Origin: Catenovulum adriaticum
GTDB lineage: Bacteria; Pseudomonadota; Gammaproteobacteria; Enterobacterales; Alteromonadaceae
DNA: 64,000 nucleotides
Assembly: GCF_026725475.1 (NCBI RefSeq)
Contig: NZ_CP109965.1
Location: 2,542,001-2,606,000, forward strand
Direction: 5' to 3'
A program made the position numbers and the translations under genes. The notes beneath the pieces are model-generated. The model was given only the letters and a program-made list of their open reading frames with translations, was not told the origin of the DNA and ran no database searches. Each line of letters starts with the position of its first letter. Within the stretch, counting starts at the first letter, position 1. Below are positions 18,224 through 27,523 of the stretch, piece after piece.

Positions 18224-19261
18224 CTAATGACTTTTTCTTGGGTCATAAGCATCTCGAATCCCCTCGCCAATAAACACCAGCAACATCAAAATAATGCCAA
18301 GCGAGAAAAATGCAGTAAAACCTAACCAAGGTGCTTGAATATTCGCTTTGCCTTGAGCCAATAATTCACCCAGTGATGGCTCCCCGGGTGGTAAACCAAA
18401 GCCTAAAAAGTCTAACGAAGTTAAAATAGTAACCGAGCCTGACAAAGCAAATGGCATCATTGCCATGGTTGCGACCATAGCGTTGGGCAAAATATGTTTA
18501 AACATGAGCCTTGAATCAGACATTCCCATTGCTTTTGCAGCCATCACATATTCAAAATTTCGGCAACGCAAAAACTCGGCGCGCACTACACCCACAAAGC
18601 CCATCCAACCAAATAAAGTGGTAATGAGCACCAGCCAAGCCACATTAGGAGTAATAAAGTTAACTAAAATAATCAACATAAATAGCTGAGGTAAACCGCC
18701 CCAAATTTCCATAAAACGCTGTAAACTTAAATCAACCCAACCACCGTAAAATCCTTGCACGGCGCCGAGTCCAATTCCAATTAAAGCTGACGCTATAGTC
18801 ACCGCAAAACCAAATAACACACTTAACCTGAATCCATAAATAACTCTGGCAACGACATCCCGTCCTTTATCGTCTGTTCCCAACCAATTTTCGTCTGATG
18901 GCGCACTCGGCGCTGGGGTTGGTAAATCATAATTAATGGTTGAATAGCTATATCGAATTAACGGCCACACTATCCAGCCATCAGCTTCTATGAGCTCTTT
19001 CATATAAGGGTCTCGATAGTCAGCCGCGAGCTCAAATTCACCACCAAAATCGGTTTCTGAATATTCAGTTATCAACGGAAAATATAGTGAGTCCTGATAT
19101 TTAATGAGTAAGGGTTTGTCGTTTGCAATTATTTCAGCAAATAAGCAAAGCCCAAATAAAATCGAAAACAACCATAACGAATAGTAGCTTTTTCGGTTAT
19201 TTTTAAATTTAGTCCAACGTTTTTGGTTTAATTGGCTCAAAGCCATCATTCGGGGTGCCAT
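18224..19261 (-). CDS. yejE: Peptide ABC transporter permease YejE
   Basis: Inner-membrane permease of the YejABEF importer, 345 residues. An N-terminal helix (about residues 27-47) is followed by a large periplasmic stretch with the family motif ENWLGTDDKGRDVVARVIYG (about residues 123-142). The C-terminal BPD_transp_1 domain has five helices and the EAA-like loop EFVRAEFLR / EYVMAAKAMGMSDSRLMFKH near residue 240. It lies 8 bases from yejB and 9 from yejF. With YejB it forms the heterodimeric channel. Confidence 0.92.
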   Translation of the reverse strand: MAPRMMALSQLNQKRWTKFKNNRKSYYSLWLFSILFGLCLFAEIIANDKPLLIKYQDSLYFPLITEYSETDFGGEFELAADYRDPYMKELIEADGWIVWPLIRYSYSTINYDLPTPAPSAPSDENWLGTDDKGRDVVARVIYGFRLSVLFGFAVTIASALIGIGLGAVQGFYGGWVDLSLQRFMEIWGGLPQLFMLIILVNFITPNVAWLVLITTLFGWMGFVGVVRAEFLRCRNFEYVMAAKAMGMSDSRLMFKHILPNAMVATMAMMPFALSGSVTILTSLDFLGFGLPPGEPSLGELLAQGKANIQAPWLGFTAFFSLGIILMLLVFIGEGIRDAYDPRKSH

Positions 19262-19269
19262 AAAACAAC

Positions 19270-20367
19270 TTACCTCGACTCAAAGTCAATTCTTGGATCG
19301 ATAATCATGTACATCACATCACTTAAGATATTTAAAATTAACCCAACTAGCGTAAATACATACAAAGTGGCAAATATCACGGGGTAATCACGCTGCACTG
19401 TGGTTTCATAAAACAACAGCCCCAAGCCATCAAGTGAGAATATAATTTCAATAATGAGTGAGCTGCCAAAAAAGACCCCAATAATCGCCGCCGGAAAACC
19501 TGAAACAATCAGCAACATCGCATTTCTAAACACATGTTTATACAAAATAGCATTTTCAGTTAAGCCTTTGGCTCTTGCTGTTATGACATATTGGCGGTTT
19601 ATTTCATCTAAAAATAAATTTTTAGTGAGCATAGTCAAACCGGCAAATGAACCAATCACTGTGGCTAAAATAGGTAAGGTCATGTGCCAAAAATAATCCG
19701 TAATTTTCCCCCAAACAGATAATGATTCCCAATTATTTGACGTTAAACCACGAAGCGGAAACCAGTCAAAAAACGAGCCACCTGCAAATAAAATCACTAA
19801 TAAAACCGCAAACAAAAAAGCCGGTATGGCACTAGCCGCCAAAATAACAGTGGTTGTCCAGCCATCAAACTGTGAGCCATTGGTGATGGCTTTTCGTATC
19901 CCCAATGGTACAGAAATAGCGTATACAATTAATAACGACCAAAGCCCCAATGAGATAGAAACAGGCAAACGCTCAACTATCAGCTCAAATACCCCTTTGC
20001 CTCGAAATAAGCTTTCACCAAAATCAAATTGCAAATAGTTTTTTAGCATCTCCCAAAAGCGCTCACCAATGGGTTTATCAAACCCAAACCGCTTTTCAAT
20101 CTCGGCGATTTCTTCTTTAGTTAAGCCACCTGCACCGCGATATCCACTCGCTTCTTGCGCACTAATATCTCGCGCTTGATTGACTTCACTGCCACTAGCC
20201 GCCAAGCGCTCTTGCATTACGCTCGTTGCCGCTAAACCAGACTGAGCCGCAATATATTGGTCAACCGGCCCACCGGGGGCTAATTGAATAATAAAAAAAT
20301 TAATTGCAATAATTGCAAAAAAGGTGGGTATAATGAGCAACAAGCGCCGGATGATATAAGCGATCAT
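19270..20367 (-). CDS. yejB: Peptide ABC transporter permease YejB
   Basis: Second inner-membrane permease of the YejABEF importer, 365 residues. It has the N-terminal helix AYIIRRLLLIIPTFFAIIAI, then the OppB-type APGGPVDQYIA motif. An extended cytoplasmic or periplasmic insertion with GYRGAGGLTKEEIAEIEKRF (about residues 75-94) is characteristic of YejB as opposed to OppB. The C-terminal permease domain includes QYVITARAKGLTENAILYKH (EAA loop) near residue 259. It is followed after 8 bases by yejE. Upstream lies a 127-base gap to yejA. Confidence 0.92.
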   Translation of the reverse strand: MIAYIIRRLLLIIPTFFAIIAINFFIIQLAPGGPVDQYIAAQSGLAATSVMQERLAASGSEVNQARDISAQEASGYRGAGGLTKEEIAEIEKRFGFDKPIGERFWEMLKNYLQFDFGESLFRGKGVFELIVERLPVSISLGLWSLLIVYAISVPLGIRKAITNGSQFDGWTTTVILAASAIPAFLFAVLLVILFAGGSFFDWFPLRGLTSNNWESLSVWGKITDYFWHMTLPILATVIGSFAGLTMLTKNLFLDEINRQYVITARAKGLTENAILYKHVFRNAMLLIVSGFPAAIIGVFFGSSLIIEIIFSLDGLGLLFYETTVQRDYPVIFATLYVFTLVGLILNILSDVMYMIIDPRIDFESR

Positions 20368-20494
20368 TTAAATATTTTAGTTCCTGATTTGGGTTATCAA
20401 TTGGACAATTTTAATATTGAGTACAAGTTATTAACTGACGCGATTTAAACTTGCACTCAATCATAGCTATTACCATAGCCATCATATTAGCGAT

Positions 20495-22369
20495 TTAATT
20501 TCTGTGTTGTTTTGGCAGTTTGGCTGCTTTTTGTGCATCGAACCACCAAGTATCTTGTCCTAAATCATACTTTGGTATTTGTTTAGGTCGCTGATATTTA
20601 TTCCAATACGCCACTCTATATTTGGATAAATGCCACTGCGGGATAGAGTAATAATTCCACAGTAAAACGCGATCAAATGCTTTTGCATAAGCCATTAACT
20701 CAGTTTGGTTTTCCTGATTTTCAGCAATTTTAGTCACCAAATAATCAACCACTTCATCATTGGGTCCAACCCAGTTGTAAGATGAGTTTAAATAATCTGA
20801 GTGCCATTGAATTTTAAGCGTTTCACTTGGAAACCCTGAAAAAGCGCGGCTAATCATATCAAACTCACGTTCGCGTACTCGGTTAATATATTGCGATGCA
20901 TCCGACACTAAACGTATGTTCATTTTGGCGCCAATGCGCTCAATATTTTTTTGAAATGGAATTGAATACCGCTCTTCTGACGGACGATAAATCAGCAACT
21001 CAAATTCAAATTGTTTACCCTTTTGATCAACCAATTTATTATCAACTAGCTTATAACCTGCTTGCTTAAACAAGCTTAAGGCTTGTCGTATCTCACGGCG
21101 AATATTCCCGCTGCCATCGGTTTTATTCAGTTTGAAGGGTTTGTTAAAAACGGCTTCTGGTAACTGATCTTTAAATTGGTTTAAAATTTCAAGCTCACGA
21201 CCCGTCGGCAAGCCAGATGAACCATATTCCGAGTTCATAAAATAACTATCGTTTCTTTGATAGTCGCCATAAAAAAAGTTTTTATTGGTCCATTCAAAAT
21301 CAAATAGTAAATTAAGCGCTTGTCTCACTTTACGGTCTGAAAATTGAGGTTTTTGCACATTAAACACAAAAGCACTATTACCCGTTGGAGTTTGGTGCGC
21401 TATTTCTTCTTTAACAATATAACCTTTATCAAAATTTTCACCCGTGTATTGAGTCGCCCAGTTTTTTGCTATGCTTTCTAACCTAAAGTCATATTCACCT
21501 TTTTTAAAGGCCTCCATTAATACAGTTTCATCTAAATAATAATCAATGCGAATTTGCTCAAAATTATAACGACCCACTTTGGTAGGATGCTCAGCGGCCC
21601 AATATTTAGGGTCTCGCTGGTAAATAATATGTTGCCCCATTTCGTAGCTTTTTACTTTATAAGGGCCACTACCTAATGGCGGTTTATCAAAAGGTTCTGA
21701 GAATTTTTTATCTTTATAATAATGAGCTGGCAATATTGTTAAATCGCAAAGACTCAACATTAAAGCTTTATCTGGCCGCGCTAATTTAAATTTAACTTTA
21801 TTTGGCGCCACAACCTCAACAGTCACTCCGGCAAAGTACTTTTTAAACTGGGGAACGCCTTGCTCAAAAAACAAATTGTAACTAAAAGCAACGTCTTTGG
21901 CAGTAATTGCCTTACCATCTGAAAATTGAGCTTTTGGATCAATATGAAATATCACCCAAGCATGATCGCTTGGGTATTCGATTTTCTCCGCTATCAAGGG
22001 ATAATAAACAGAAATTTCATCTAGGTTTGAAGCCATTAAGCTATCGTAAAGAATATCTTCAATCATAGCGGGCGATGTACCACGCTGAGCATAACGATTA
22101 AAGTTATCGAAGGTACCTTGCATACCATATGTTATTTGACCGCCTTTAGGGGCCTCTGGATTCACATAATCCCAGTGTTTAAACTGAGCAGTGTCATATT
22201 GTGGTTGACCTCTTAATGCAACAGATGATGAGATAATAGTTTTAACAGACGCACTGGTTTTCCCGCTATTATCTTCGTTAGAAAAACTGGAAAAACTACA
22301 AAGTGTAAAACCGATCGCGCAAATAAACTTTGGCATATTTTTCATTGTTATTTTATCCCCTGAAATCAC
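20495..22369 (-). CDS. yejA: Peptide ABC transporter substrate-binding protein YejA
   Basis: Periplasmic solute-binding protein (SBP_bac_5, DppA/OppA fold) of the YejABEF importer. It has 624 residues, with a signal peptide whose hydrophobic core is near residues 11-28 (FICAIGFTLCSFSSF). The real start may be the internal ATG giving MKNMPKFICAIG. Diagnostic features are GFKHWDYVNPEAPKGG-like HWDYVNPEAPKGGQITYG (about residue 66) and the long tail IPQWHLSKYRVAYWNKY near the C-terminus. Homologues bind oligopeptides, microcin C or murein fragments; the substrate here is not known. It is the first gene of the leftward yejABEF operon. Confidence 0.92.
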   Translation of the reverse strand: MISGDKITMKNMPKFICAIGFTLCSFSSFSNEDNSGKTSASVKTIISSSVALRGQPQYDTAQFKHWDYVNPEAPKGGQITYGMQGTFDNFNRYAQRGTSPAMIEDILYDSLMASNLDEISVYYPLIAEKIEYPSDHAWVIFHIDPKAQFSDGKAITAKDVAFSYNLFFEQGVPQFKKYFAGVTVEVVAPNKVKFKLARPDKALMLSLCDLTILPAHYYKDKKFSEPFDKPPLGSGPYKVKSYEMGQHIIYQRDPKYWAAEHPTKVGRYNFEQIRIDYYLDETVLMEAFKKGEYDFRLESIAKNWATQYTGENFDKGYIVKEEIAHQTPTGNSAFVFNVQKPQFSDRKVRQALNLLFDFEWTNKNFFYGDYQRNDSYFMNSEYGSSGLPTGRELEILNQFKDQLPEAVFNKPFKLNKTDGSGNIRREIRQALSLFKQAGYKLVDNKLVDQKGKQFEFELLIYRPSEERYSIPFQKNIERIGAKMNIRLVSDASQYINRVREREFDMISRAFSGFPSETLKIQWHSDYLNSSYNWVGPNDEVVDYLVTKIAENQENQTELMAYAKAFDRVLLWNYYSIPQWHLSKYRVAYWNKYQRPKQIPKYDLGQDTWWFDAQKAAKLPKQHRN

Positions 22370-22596
22370 AAAAATTAAGCCGATACAAACTGCTCATTTT
22401 TAATTTTTTATCAATATTAACAATACAATATATTGCATTAAAGCATAAAAGAGGCGTATTCTTCTAGCGAATCGAGTGCTATACTTTTAAACAAATTTAG
22501 CTTTGTCTATTAGATTAGCTTTAAATAACAAACTAACACCTAGTCAATCTGCTTTTATTATTGACATTTTTGAGCTTAAAAAGTTGCAGCATCATT

Positions 22597-24153
22597 ATGA
22601 AAATCAATGTAAAATTAACGATTTATGTTGGAATTATCGCCTCAATTGCAACCCTTATTTTATCCTACACATCTTACGACAATATTCTTGAATCGAGCAA
22701 TCAAGATAGCGACCGTATTATTCAATCTTTAGCGGCAACCGTTTATGATACGGCGGCGATCTCAGCTTATTTAAATAATGAAGCTTTAGCAAATGATGTG
22801 ATAACGGGTTTACTCAAAAATAAAAGAGTTGTCTGCGCTGCCATTATAACCGATAAAATGCAAACAACAGGCGGAGCCTGCCAAAAAGCACATAAATACA
22901 CCAAAACCTTATATTCACCGTTTTCTCAAGATGAGAAAATTGGTCAACTCGAAATTGTAAAAAACCATGTGCTAGTTCAAAATATCGCCTCTTCAATTGC
23001 AGATAATAAAATCCAAGGCGTCATCGTAGTTGTTACTATTAGTATTCTTTTTACCCTAATCACGACTTACTTGCTGGTATCACACCCTATAGAAAAACTT
23101 GCCTCTTGGCTGGATACAGTCAAACTAGATACCGAACAAACAATGCGCTATCCACATACTGGCCGACGTGATGAAATTGGTCGCATTGGTTATAAAATCA
23201 ACCAACTTTTAAATAAATTAGATGAGCGCTTAAATAAAGAAAGAGCGCTGACAAATCAAACTCAAAAACTCTCAGAAAACTTAACCATGATTTGTAACTT
23301 ATCCAAAAATGCACTCGTGGTAACAGACACTGAACTTAACTTGTTGTCCCATAATCCAGAATTTGAGTCAGTGTGGAGTAACAATGTTTCACAAGAAAAC
23401 ATTACAACTAACCACCAGTGGGTCAATTTATTATTTGAAAATGCAGATACAATTAAACAGAAAATCATTCAAAGCGAGCAACTCAAAACAGCTACCACAA
23501 TTGAAGTGGAGACTAAACATAGCCCTGAACAAAAAAATAGTGAAAACCTTTGGTTTGACTTAACTTTTGCTAAGGCAGAAAACGCGCAAGGCGAACTCAA
23601 TACATTTATATTTATCAGTGATGTAACAGCAAAACGACAACAATTATTACAATCGGAATTTGAAGCTGACCACGATTTGTTAACACACCTTAAAAACCGA
23701 CGTTCGGCTAGGCGACTATTAAATCATATGATGAAAACACCCGATCACAGCTCTAAGATTGCATTATTATTGATTGATTTAGACGGCTTTAAAGAAGTAA
23801 ATGATACTTATGGACATGATGCTGGCGATGTTGCCCTAGTTGAAATAGCAAAACGTTTATCACATTTAACCAGACGCTCAGATATTCTGGCGCGCTGGGG
23901 GGGTGATGAATTTATTATCGCGCTTAACTACAGCCAAGTTGATGAAGCAAAAACACTAGCCAATAAAATTATTCATGCGGTATCTGTGCCTATAAATGTC
24001 TCTTCGGAAGATAATGTAAATTTAGGTGCGAGTATAGGCATTGCCATATACCCGGATTCAGCGGAAGACTTTGATGAATTATTTGAAAAAGCAGATATCG
24101 CTATGTATCAAATTAAAAAGCAAGGTAAAAATAGCTATCAAGTTCATAGTTAA
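22597..24153 (+). CDS. Membrane-bound diguanylate cyclase (GGDEF)
   Basis: Makes cyclic di-GMP from GTP. I choose the ATG at 22597 (MKINVKLTIYVG) because it starts with a membrane helix; a TTG 36 bases upstream extends the frame. Of 518 residues, two transmembrane helices (about 8-25 and 145-165) flank a roughly 120-residue periplasmic sensor. A HAMP-like segment and a PAS-like region (about 230-345) follow. The GGDEF domain is at about 355-515. The active site reads RWGGDEF (about residue 434) with an RRSD inhibitory I-site five residues earlier, so the cyclase should be active and feedback-controlled. There is no EAL domain. It is monocistronic, divergent from yejA. Confidence 0.88.
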   Translation: MKINVKLTIYVGIIASIATLILSYTSYDNILESSNQDSDRIIQSLAATVYDTAAISAYLNNEALANDVITGLLKNKRVVCAAIITDKMQTTGGACQKAHKYTKTLYSPFSQDEKIGQLEIVKNHVLVQNIASSIADNKIQGVIVVVTISILFTLITTYLLVSHPIEKLASWLDTVKLDTEQTMRYPHTGRRDEIGRIGYKINQLLNKLDERLNKERALTNQTQKLSENLTMICNLSKNALVVTDTELNLLSHNPEFESVWSNNVSQENITTNHQWVNLLFENADTIKQKIIQSEQLKTATTIEVETKHSPEQKNSENLWFDLTFAKAENAQGELNTFIFISDVTAKRQQLLQSEFEADHDLLTHLKNRRSARRLLNHMMKTPDHSSKIALLLIDLDGFKEVNDTYGHDAGDVALVEIAKRLSHLTRRSDILARWGGDEFIIALNYSQVDEAKTLANKIIHAVSVPINVSSEDNVNLGASIGIAIYPDSAEDFDELFEKADIAMYQIKKQGKNSYQVHS

Positions 24154-24354
24154 ATAACAATGCTTTTTAAATAACCTTAACTCGGGTTAAGGTGTATTCT
24201 AACTAATTGAACGATTTAATCTTATCGCTCTGCATGGTTTCTAACGAGATTTTTTGCATGAATTTAACGCAGTGCTCGTCAAAAAAGACCACTTGAAACA
24301 TATTCATAAAACCGAATTGAGGTTAAATATATCATTTCGCCTAGTTCATTGTAT

Positions 24355-24795
24355 TTAAATTGATTTTAATCGGTAAACAACTTTAACATCATCGGTTAAC
24401 CAAGCTTCATCAATATACCCAACCGCATATAAATTTTCACTTACAAAAGCGATAACTTCACTGGGTGGATCAAGCACAACAGGTGGGCTATAACGGCCAG
24501 TAAACAACAACTTAGCCCAATAACTACTCATCTGCGATAAGCTTTTTCCCATTAACTGCTGATAAAAATCTGCTTTGATTTGGGTTTCATTTGATAAATC
24601 GACGGGCAAAGCTGTCGTGCCGCCAGGAAAAGCCACCAACCGACCGGTATAAATATCTAATACGTTGCCACTAGATAACTGTTGTGTCGGGTTGTCCGGA
24701 TGCACTATAACTAAAATATCCCCAGCAAAAGCACATTTGCTCATTAACCCTAAACTAATAAACAATACACTATAAAAAAAACGAGGTAGTCGCAT
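24355..24795 (-). CDS. Small PstS-like periplasmic phosphate-binding-fold protein
   Basis: A 146-residue exported protein (start at MRLPRFFYSV; an in-frame ATG at 24813 is also possible). The signal peptide ends near CAFAGD. The mature part DILVIVHPDNPTQQLSSGNVLDIYTGR resembles the first lobe of PstS-type phosphate-binding proteins, and SENLYAVGYIDEAW resembles their hinge region. At this size it is a single-lobe relative and may not bind phosphate. It is directly downstream of an outer-membrane beta-barrel gene (a 1-base gap, or overlapping if the longer start is used). The pair resembles the phosphate-selective porin plus small PstS-like protein modules of marine bacteria. Confidence 0.72.
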   Translation of the reverse strand: MRLPRFFYSVLFISLGLMSKCAFAGDILVIVHPDNPTQQLSSGNVLDIYTGRLVAFPGGTTALPVDLSNETQIKADFYQQLMGKSLSQMSSYWAKLLFTGRYSPPVVLDPPSEVIAFVSENLYAVGYIDEAWLTDDVKVVYRLKSI

Positions 24796-24796
24796 C

Positions 24797-26128
24797 TTAA
24801 AACATCCTGTCATAACTAACTAAAAAAACATCCACTTGTTCTGCTTGGGTTTGACTAAATTGGTTTACACGCCATAAACCTGCACTATTTTTATCCACCC
24901 ACTTTCGTTCAAATTGCACTTTTACAGCCTGTTGTTGCGCAAAATCCCAGCGCATTCCTAAAGTTGCACTTTTTTGCTTATAAACGGGTTCTAAAAAGCC
25001 ATTGATAACAGTTAACGTAACTCGAGAATCTATACCTAGAACTTGGTCGACCTGATCTAATAAATCACCGCTTGGCTGAGTGCTAAATGGTTTATCTTTA
25101 TCTGAGTTAATAAAAGAAAGCGTCGCAAAAGGAGTGACTTCACCATGTGTATACGCAAAGTTAACATAACCTGAGTCCGTATCTGGTAATAAAAAACTGC
25201 CAGAAGACAAGTGCGCTAATTCTGCTCTCACTCTGAGAGCACCTTTATTGTGTTCAGACGCTAAAGTATAATACTTAAAAACACCATCTTTGGCTTTGTC
25301 ACTTTGAAGAAACGCGGCACCTTCAGCCCAAGGCATAAATTGCGTTTTTGTTTGTAATAGTGCAGGGTGAGCTAATAGTGTAAAAAAATCTTCAATTTCA
25401 TCAATAATACCCCAGCCCTCAATTTGCTCCACTTGTGAATAGGCGGCTCTTAGCAACCAATTCCGGCTTTCATATTCAAGGTTAGCACCCACTAAATTTT
25501 TAAATTCGCTTGTCACAGGTTCATCACCGCCTAAGTCTACAGTGATATTCGTTTCGCCAAAATACAGGTTCGCGCTAAATAAACCAAAATCAGTTCGCTG
25601 AGTATAAGTGGCGTCTATACCATCAACATAAGGTAACGGAAGCTGAGCGTAAAAATCTTGTACTGGTAAGACTTGATTATGAGCATAACCTATCAGCCTA
25701 GTTTCGCTGATTAAATAGCCTCGTGGGTAAAAACGACCTGCTCGAAATAGCCAGGCTGAACTCGGGCGGTAATTTAAAGTTGCTATTTTTATTCGATCAA
25801 AATCAGTATCTACTAGTTCATTTTTTAAAACGGCCTGACCTACAAGCTGCCATTGGTCATTAACGCTATAGTTAATTTGTCCGCCCAATAAACTTAAGTC
25901 ATCAAATACCCACTCTCCGCGGTGACTCGCCTGTTCGCCTAAAATAGAAGATTTATAGCCAATTTGATTACTTGAGCCATGGTATCCAGCTACGGTTAAA
26001 AAACCATTAAAATGAAAATCATTCGGCTGTGCATACACAAAGCTTGATGCCAAACTACTACAAAGCATTAACGCTACTTTCATTAACTTATTTTGCATTT
26101 TAAAGGCTAGATTACGCCTAATACTCAT
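24797..26128 (-). CDS. Outer-membrane beta-barrel (porin-like) protein
   Basis: A 443-residue exported protein. It has an N-terminal signal peptide whose cleavage site lies near SFVYAQPND (about residue 34); internal Mets at residues 11 and 16 could be the true start. The remainder consists of alternating amphipathic strands such as FHFNGFLTVAGY, WQLVGQAVLKNEL, and WLFRAGRFYPRGYLISET. It ends in a strand VDVFLVSYDRMF with a C-terminal Phe, as required for BAM insertion. It resembles marine porins found together with a small PstS-like protein, which is the next gene here. The substrate is unknown; phosphate or another anion is only a guess from the neighbour. Confidence 0.75.
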   Translation of the reverse strand: MSIRRNLAFKMQNKLMKVALMLCSSLASSFVYAQPNDFHFNGFLTVAGYHGSSNQIGYKSSILGEQASHRGEWVFDDLSLLGGQINYSVNDQWQLVGQAVLKNELVDTDFDRIKIATLNYRPSSAWLFRAGRFYPRGYLISETRLIGYAHNQVLPVQDFYAQLPLPYVDGIDATYTQRTDFGLFSANLYFGETNITVDLGGDEPVTSEFKNLVGANLEYESRNWLLRAAYSQVEQIEGWGIIDEIEDFFTLLAHPALLQTKTQFMPWAEGAAFLQSDKAKDGVFKYYTLASEHNKGALRVRAELAHLSSGSFLLPDTDSGYVNFAYTHGEVTPFATLSFINSDKDKPFSTQPSGDLLDQVDQVLGIDSRVTLTVINGFLEPVYKQKSATLGMRWDFAQQQAVKVQFERKWVDKNSAGLWRVNQFSQTQAEQVDVFLVSYDRMF

Positions 26129-26256
26129 ATCATAGCTCCTAAGTTTTTAACCTAAATACCAGCCACTTACACGACAATTATAGTTGCCAATTGGTTATGC
26201 TGCACGATATTAACCGGGGGCTATTAGATTTCCCCGCTGGTTAATATGCCTCAAAC

Positions 26257-27267
26257 TTAAGCTTTAGGTCTAGGTATAAAACCAATGGCCTCAGATACTT
26301 TATCTAACACAACTTGAGCTCGCTCTTGGGCTTTATCTGCGCCCATTAGCATTATTTTCTCTAACTCGGCTTGCTCTTGTCTTAGCGCTTTAAAGCGTGT
26401 TTGAATTGGCTCTAATAAAGTCACAATAGCTTCTGCTGTATCACCTTTTAAATGGCCATACATTTTATCTTCATACTCTGGCACTAAAGTTTCAACACTT
26501 TTACCGGTCGCACAAGATAATAAGGTTAATAAGTTTGAAACACCTGGTTTTTCTGTGGTATCAAAGTAAATTCGAGCTTGCTCATCTGAGTCTGTCACCG
26601 CACGTTTTACTTTTTTGATAATTTTTTTCGGCTCTTCCAACAAACCAATAAAATTACCTGGGTTATCATCTGATTTAGACATTTTTTTGGTCGGCTCTAA
26701 CAAGCTCATAATACGAGCGCCTGTTTCTGGAATATAAGGCTCAGGTACTGTAAACGTATTGCCGTAAGCATTGTTAAATCGTATTGCAATGTCACGACTT
26801 AGCTCTAAATGTTGCTTTTGATCGTTACCCACAGGCACTTGATTGGTGCCGTACAATAAAATGTCAGCAGCCATTAGTGCTGGGTAGGTGAATAAGCCAG
26901 CATTAATGTTATTTTCGTTTTTAGCTGATTTATCTTTAAACTGAGTCATTCGATTCAGCTCACCCATCTGGGTATAACAATTTAAAATCCAACCTAACTG
27001 GGCATGCTGCGGCACATGAGACTGAAGAAATACAATGCTTTTATTAGGGTCAATGCCACACGCTAAATATAAAGCCAAGCCGTCTAAGCAAGCATTTCTC
27101 AATTTTTCAGGATCTTGGCGAACCGTAATCGCATGTAAATCAACTAATGAAAACAAACATTGGTAATCGTCCTGCATATTGCCCCATTGGCGTAATGCAC
27201 CCATATAGTTACCTATGCTTAATTCTCCACTAGGCTGTGCGCCGCTAAAAACGATGGGTTTGCTCAT
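26257..27267 (-). CDS. trpS: Tryptophanyl-tRNA synthetase
   Basis: Class I aminoacyl-tRNA synthetase that charges tRNA-Trp. The 336 residues match the bacterial TrpRS length (E. coli 334). The HIGH-equivalent motif is in SGAQPSGELSIGNYMGAL (about residues 8-25) and the KMSKS loop is in TKKMSKSDDNPGN (about residues 193-205). GLFTYPALMAADILLYGT and QVPVGNDQKQHLELSRDIA are further signatures. It is monocistronic and leftward. An imperfect GC-rich hairpin (26211-26246) lies just past the stop, without a clear U tract. Confidence 0.98.
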   Translation of the reverse strand: MSKPIVFSGAQPSGELSIGNYMGALRQWGNMQDDYQCLFSLVDLHAITVRQDPEKLRNACLDGLALYLACGIDPNKSIVFLQSHVPQHAQLGWILNCYTQMGELNRMTQFKDKSAKNENNINAGLFTYPALMAADILLYGTNQVPVGNDQKQHLELSRDIAIRFNNAYGNTFTVPEPYIPETGARIMSLLEPTKKMSKSDDNPGNFIGLLEEPKKIIKKVKRAVTDSDEQARIYFDTTEKPGVSNLLTLLSCATGKSVETLVPEYEDKMYGHLKGDTAEAIVTLLEPIQTRFKALRQEQAELEKIMLMGADKAQERAQVVLDKVSEAIGFIPRPKA

Positions 27268-27366
27268 ATTATCCTCAAAAAAATGTTTATGCTAAATTTA
27301 GCTGCAATGATCGCGATCTGGGGTGATAATTCAAGTAAAAATGTTAATATTCTTAAAATAAACACA

Positions 27367-27395
27367 AAAAAGGCAAGATATTATCTTGCCTTTAG
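27367..27395 (-). terminator. Terminator of the chemoreceptor gene
   Basis: Read leftwards, AAAGGCAAGATA and TATCTTGCCTTT form a nearly continuous inverted repeat followed by a run of T residues (TTTTTTGTGTT). It lies about 130 bases after the chemoreceptor stop and upstream of trpS. Confidence 0.75.
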
Positions 27396-27523
27396 GGCGT
27401 GTGAAGCTATGTGTTATTTTGAGCAATAGGCTGCTTTCATTATTTCCGCCTTACTTAAGACAATTTGTCTATCAGCTCAAAGTATCAACAAAAATAAATA
27501 CGCCCTAATCAAACATGATTTTA

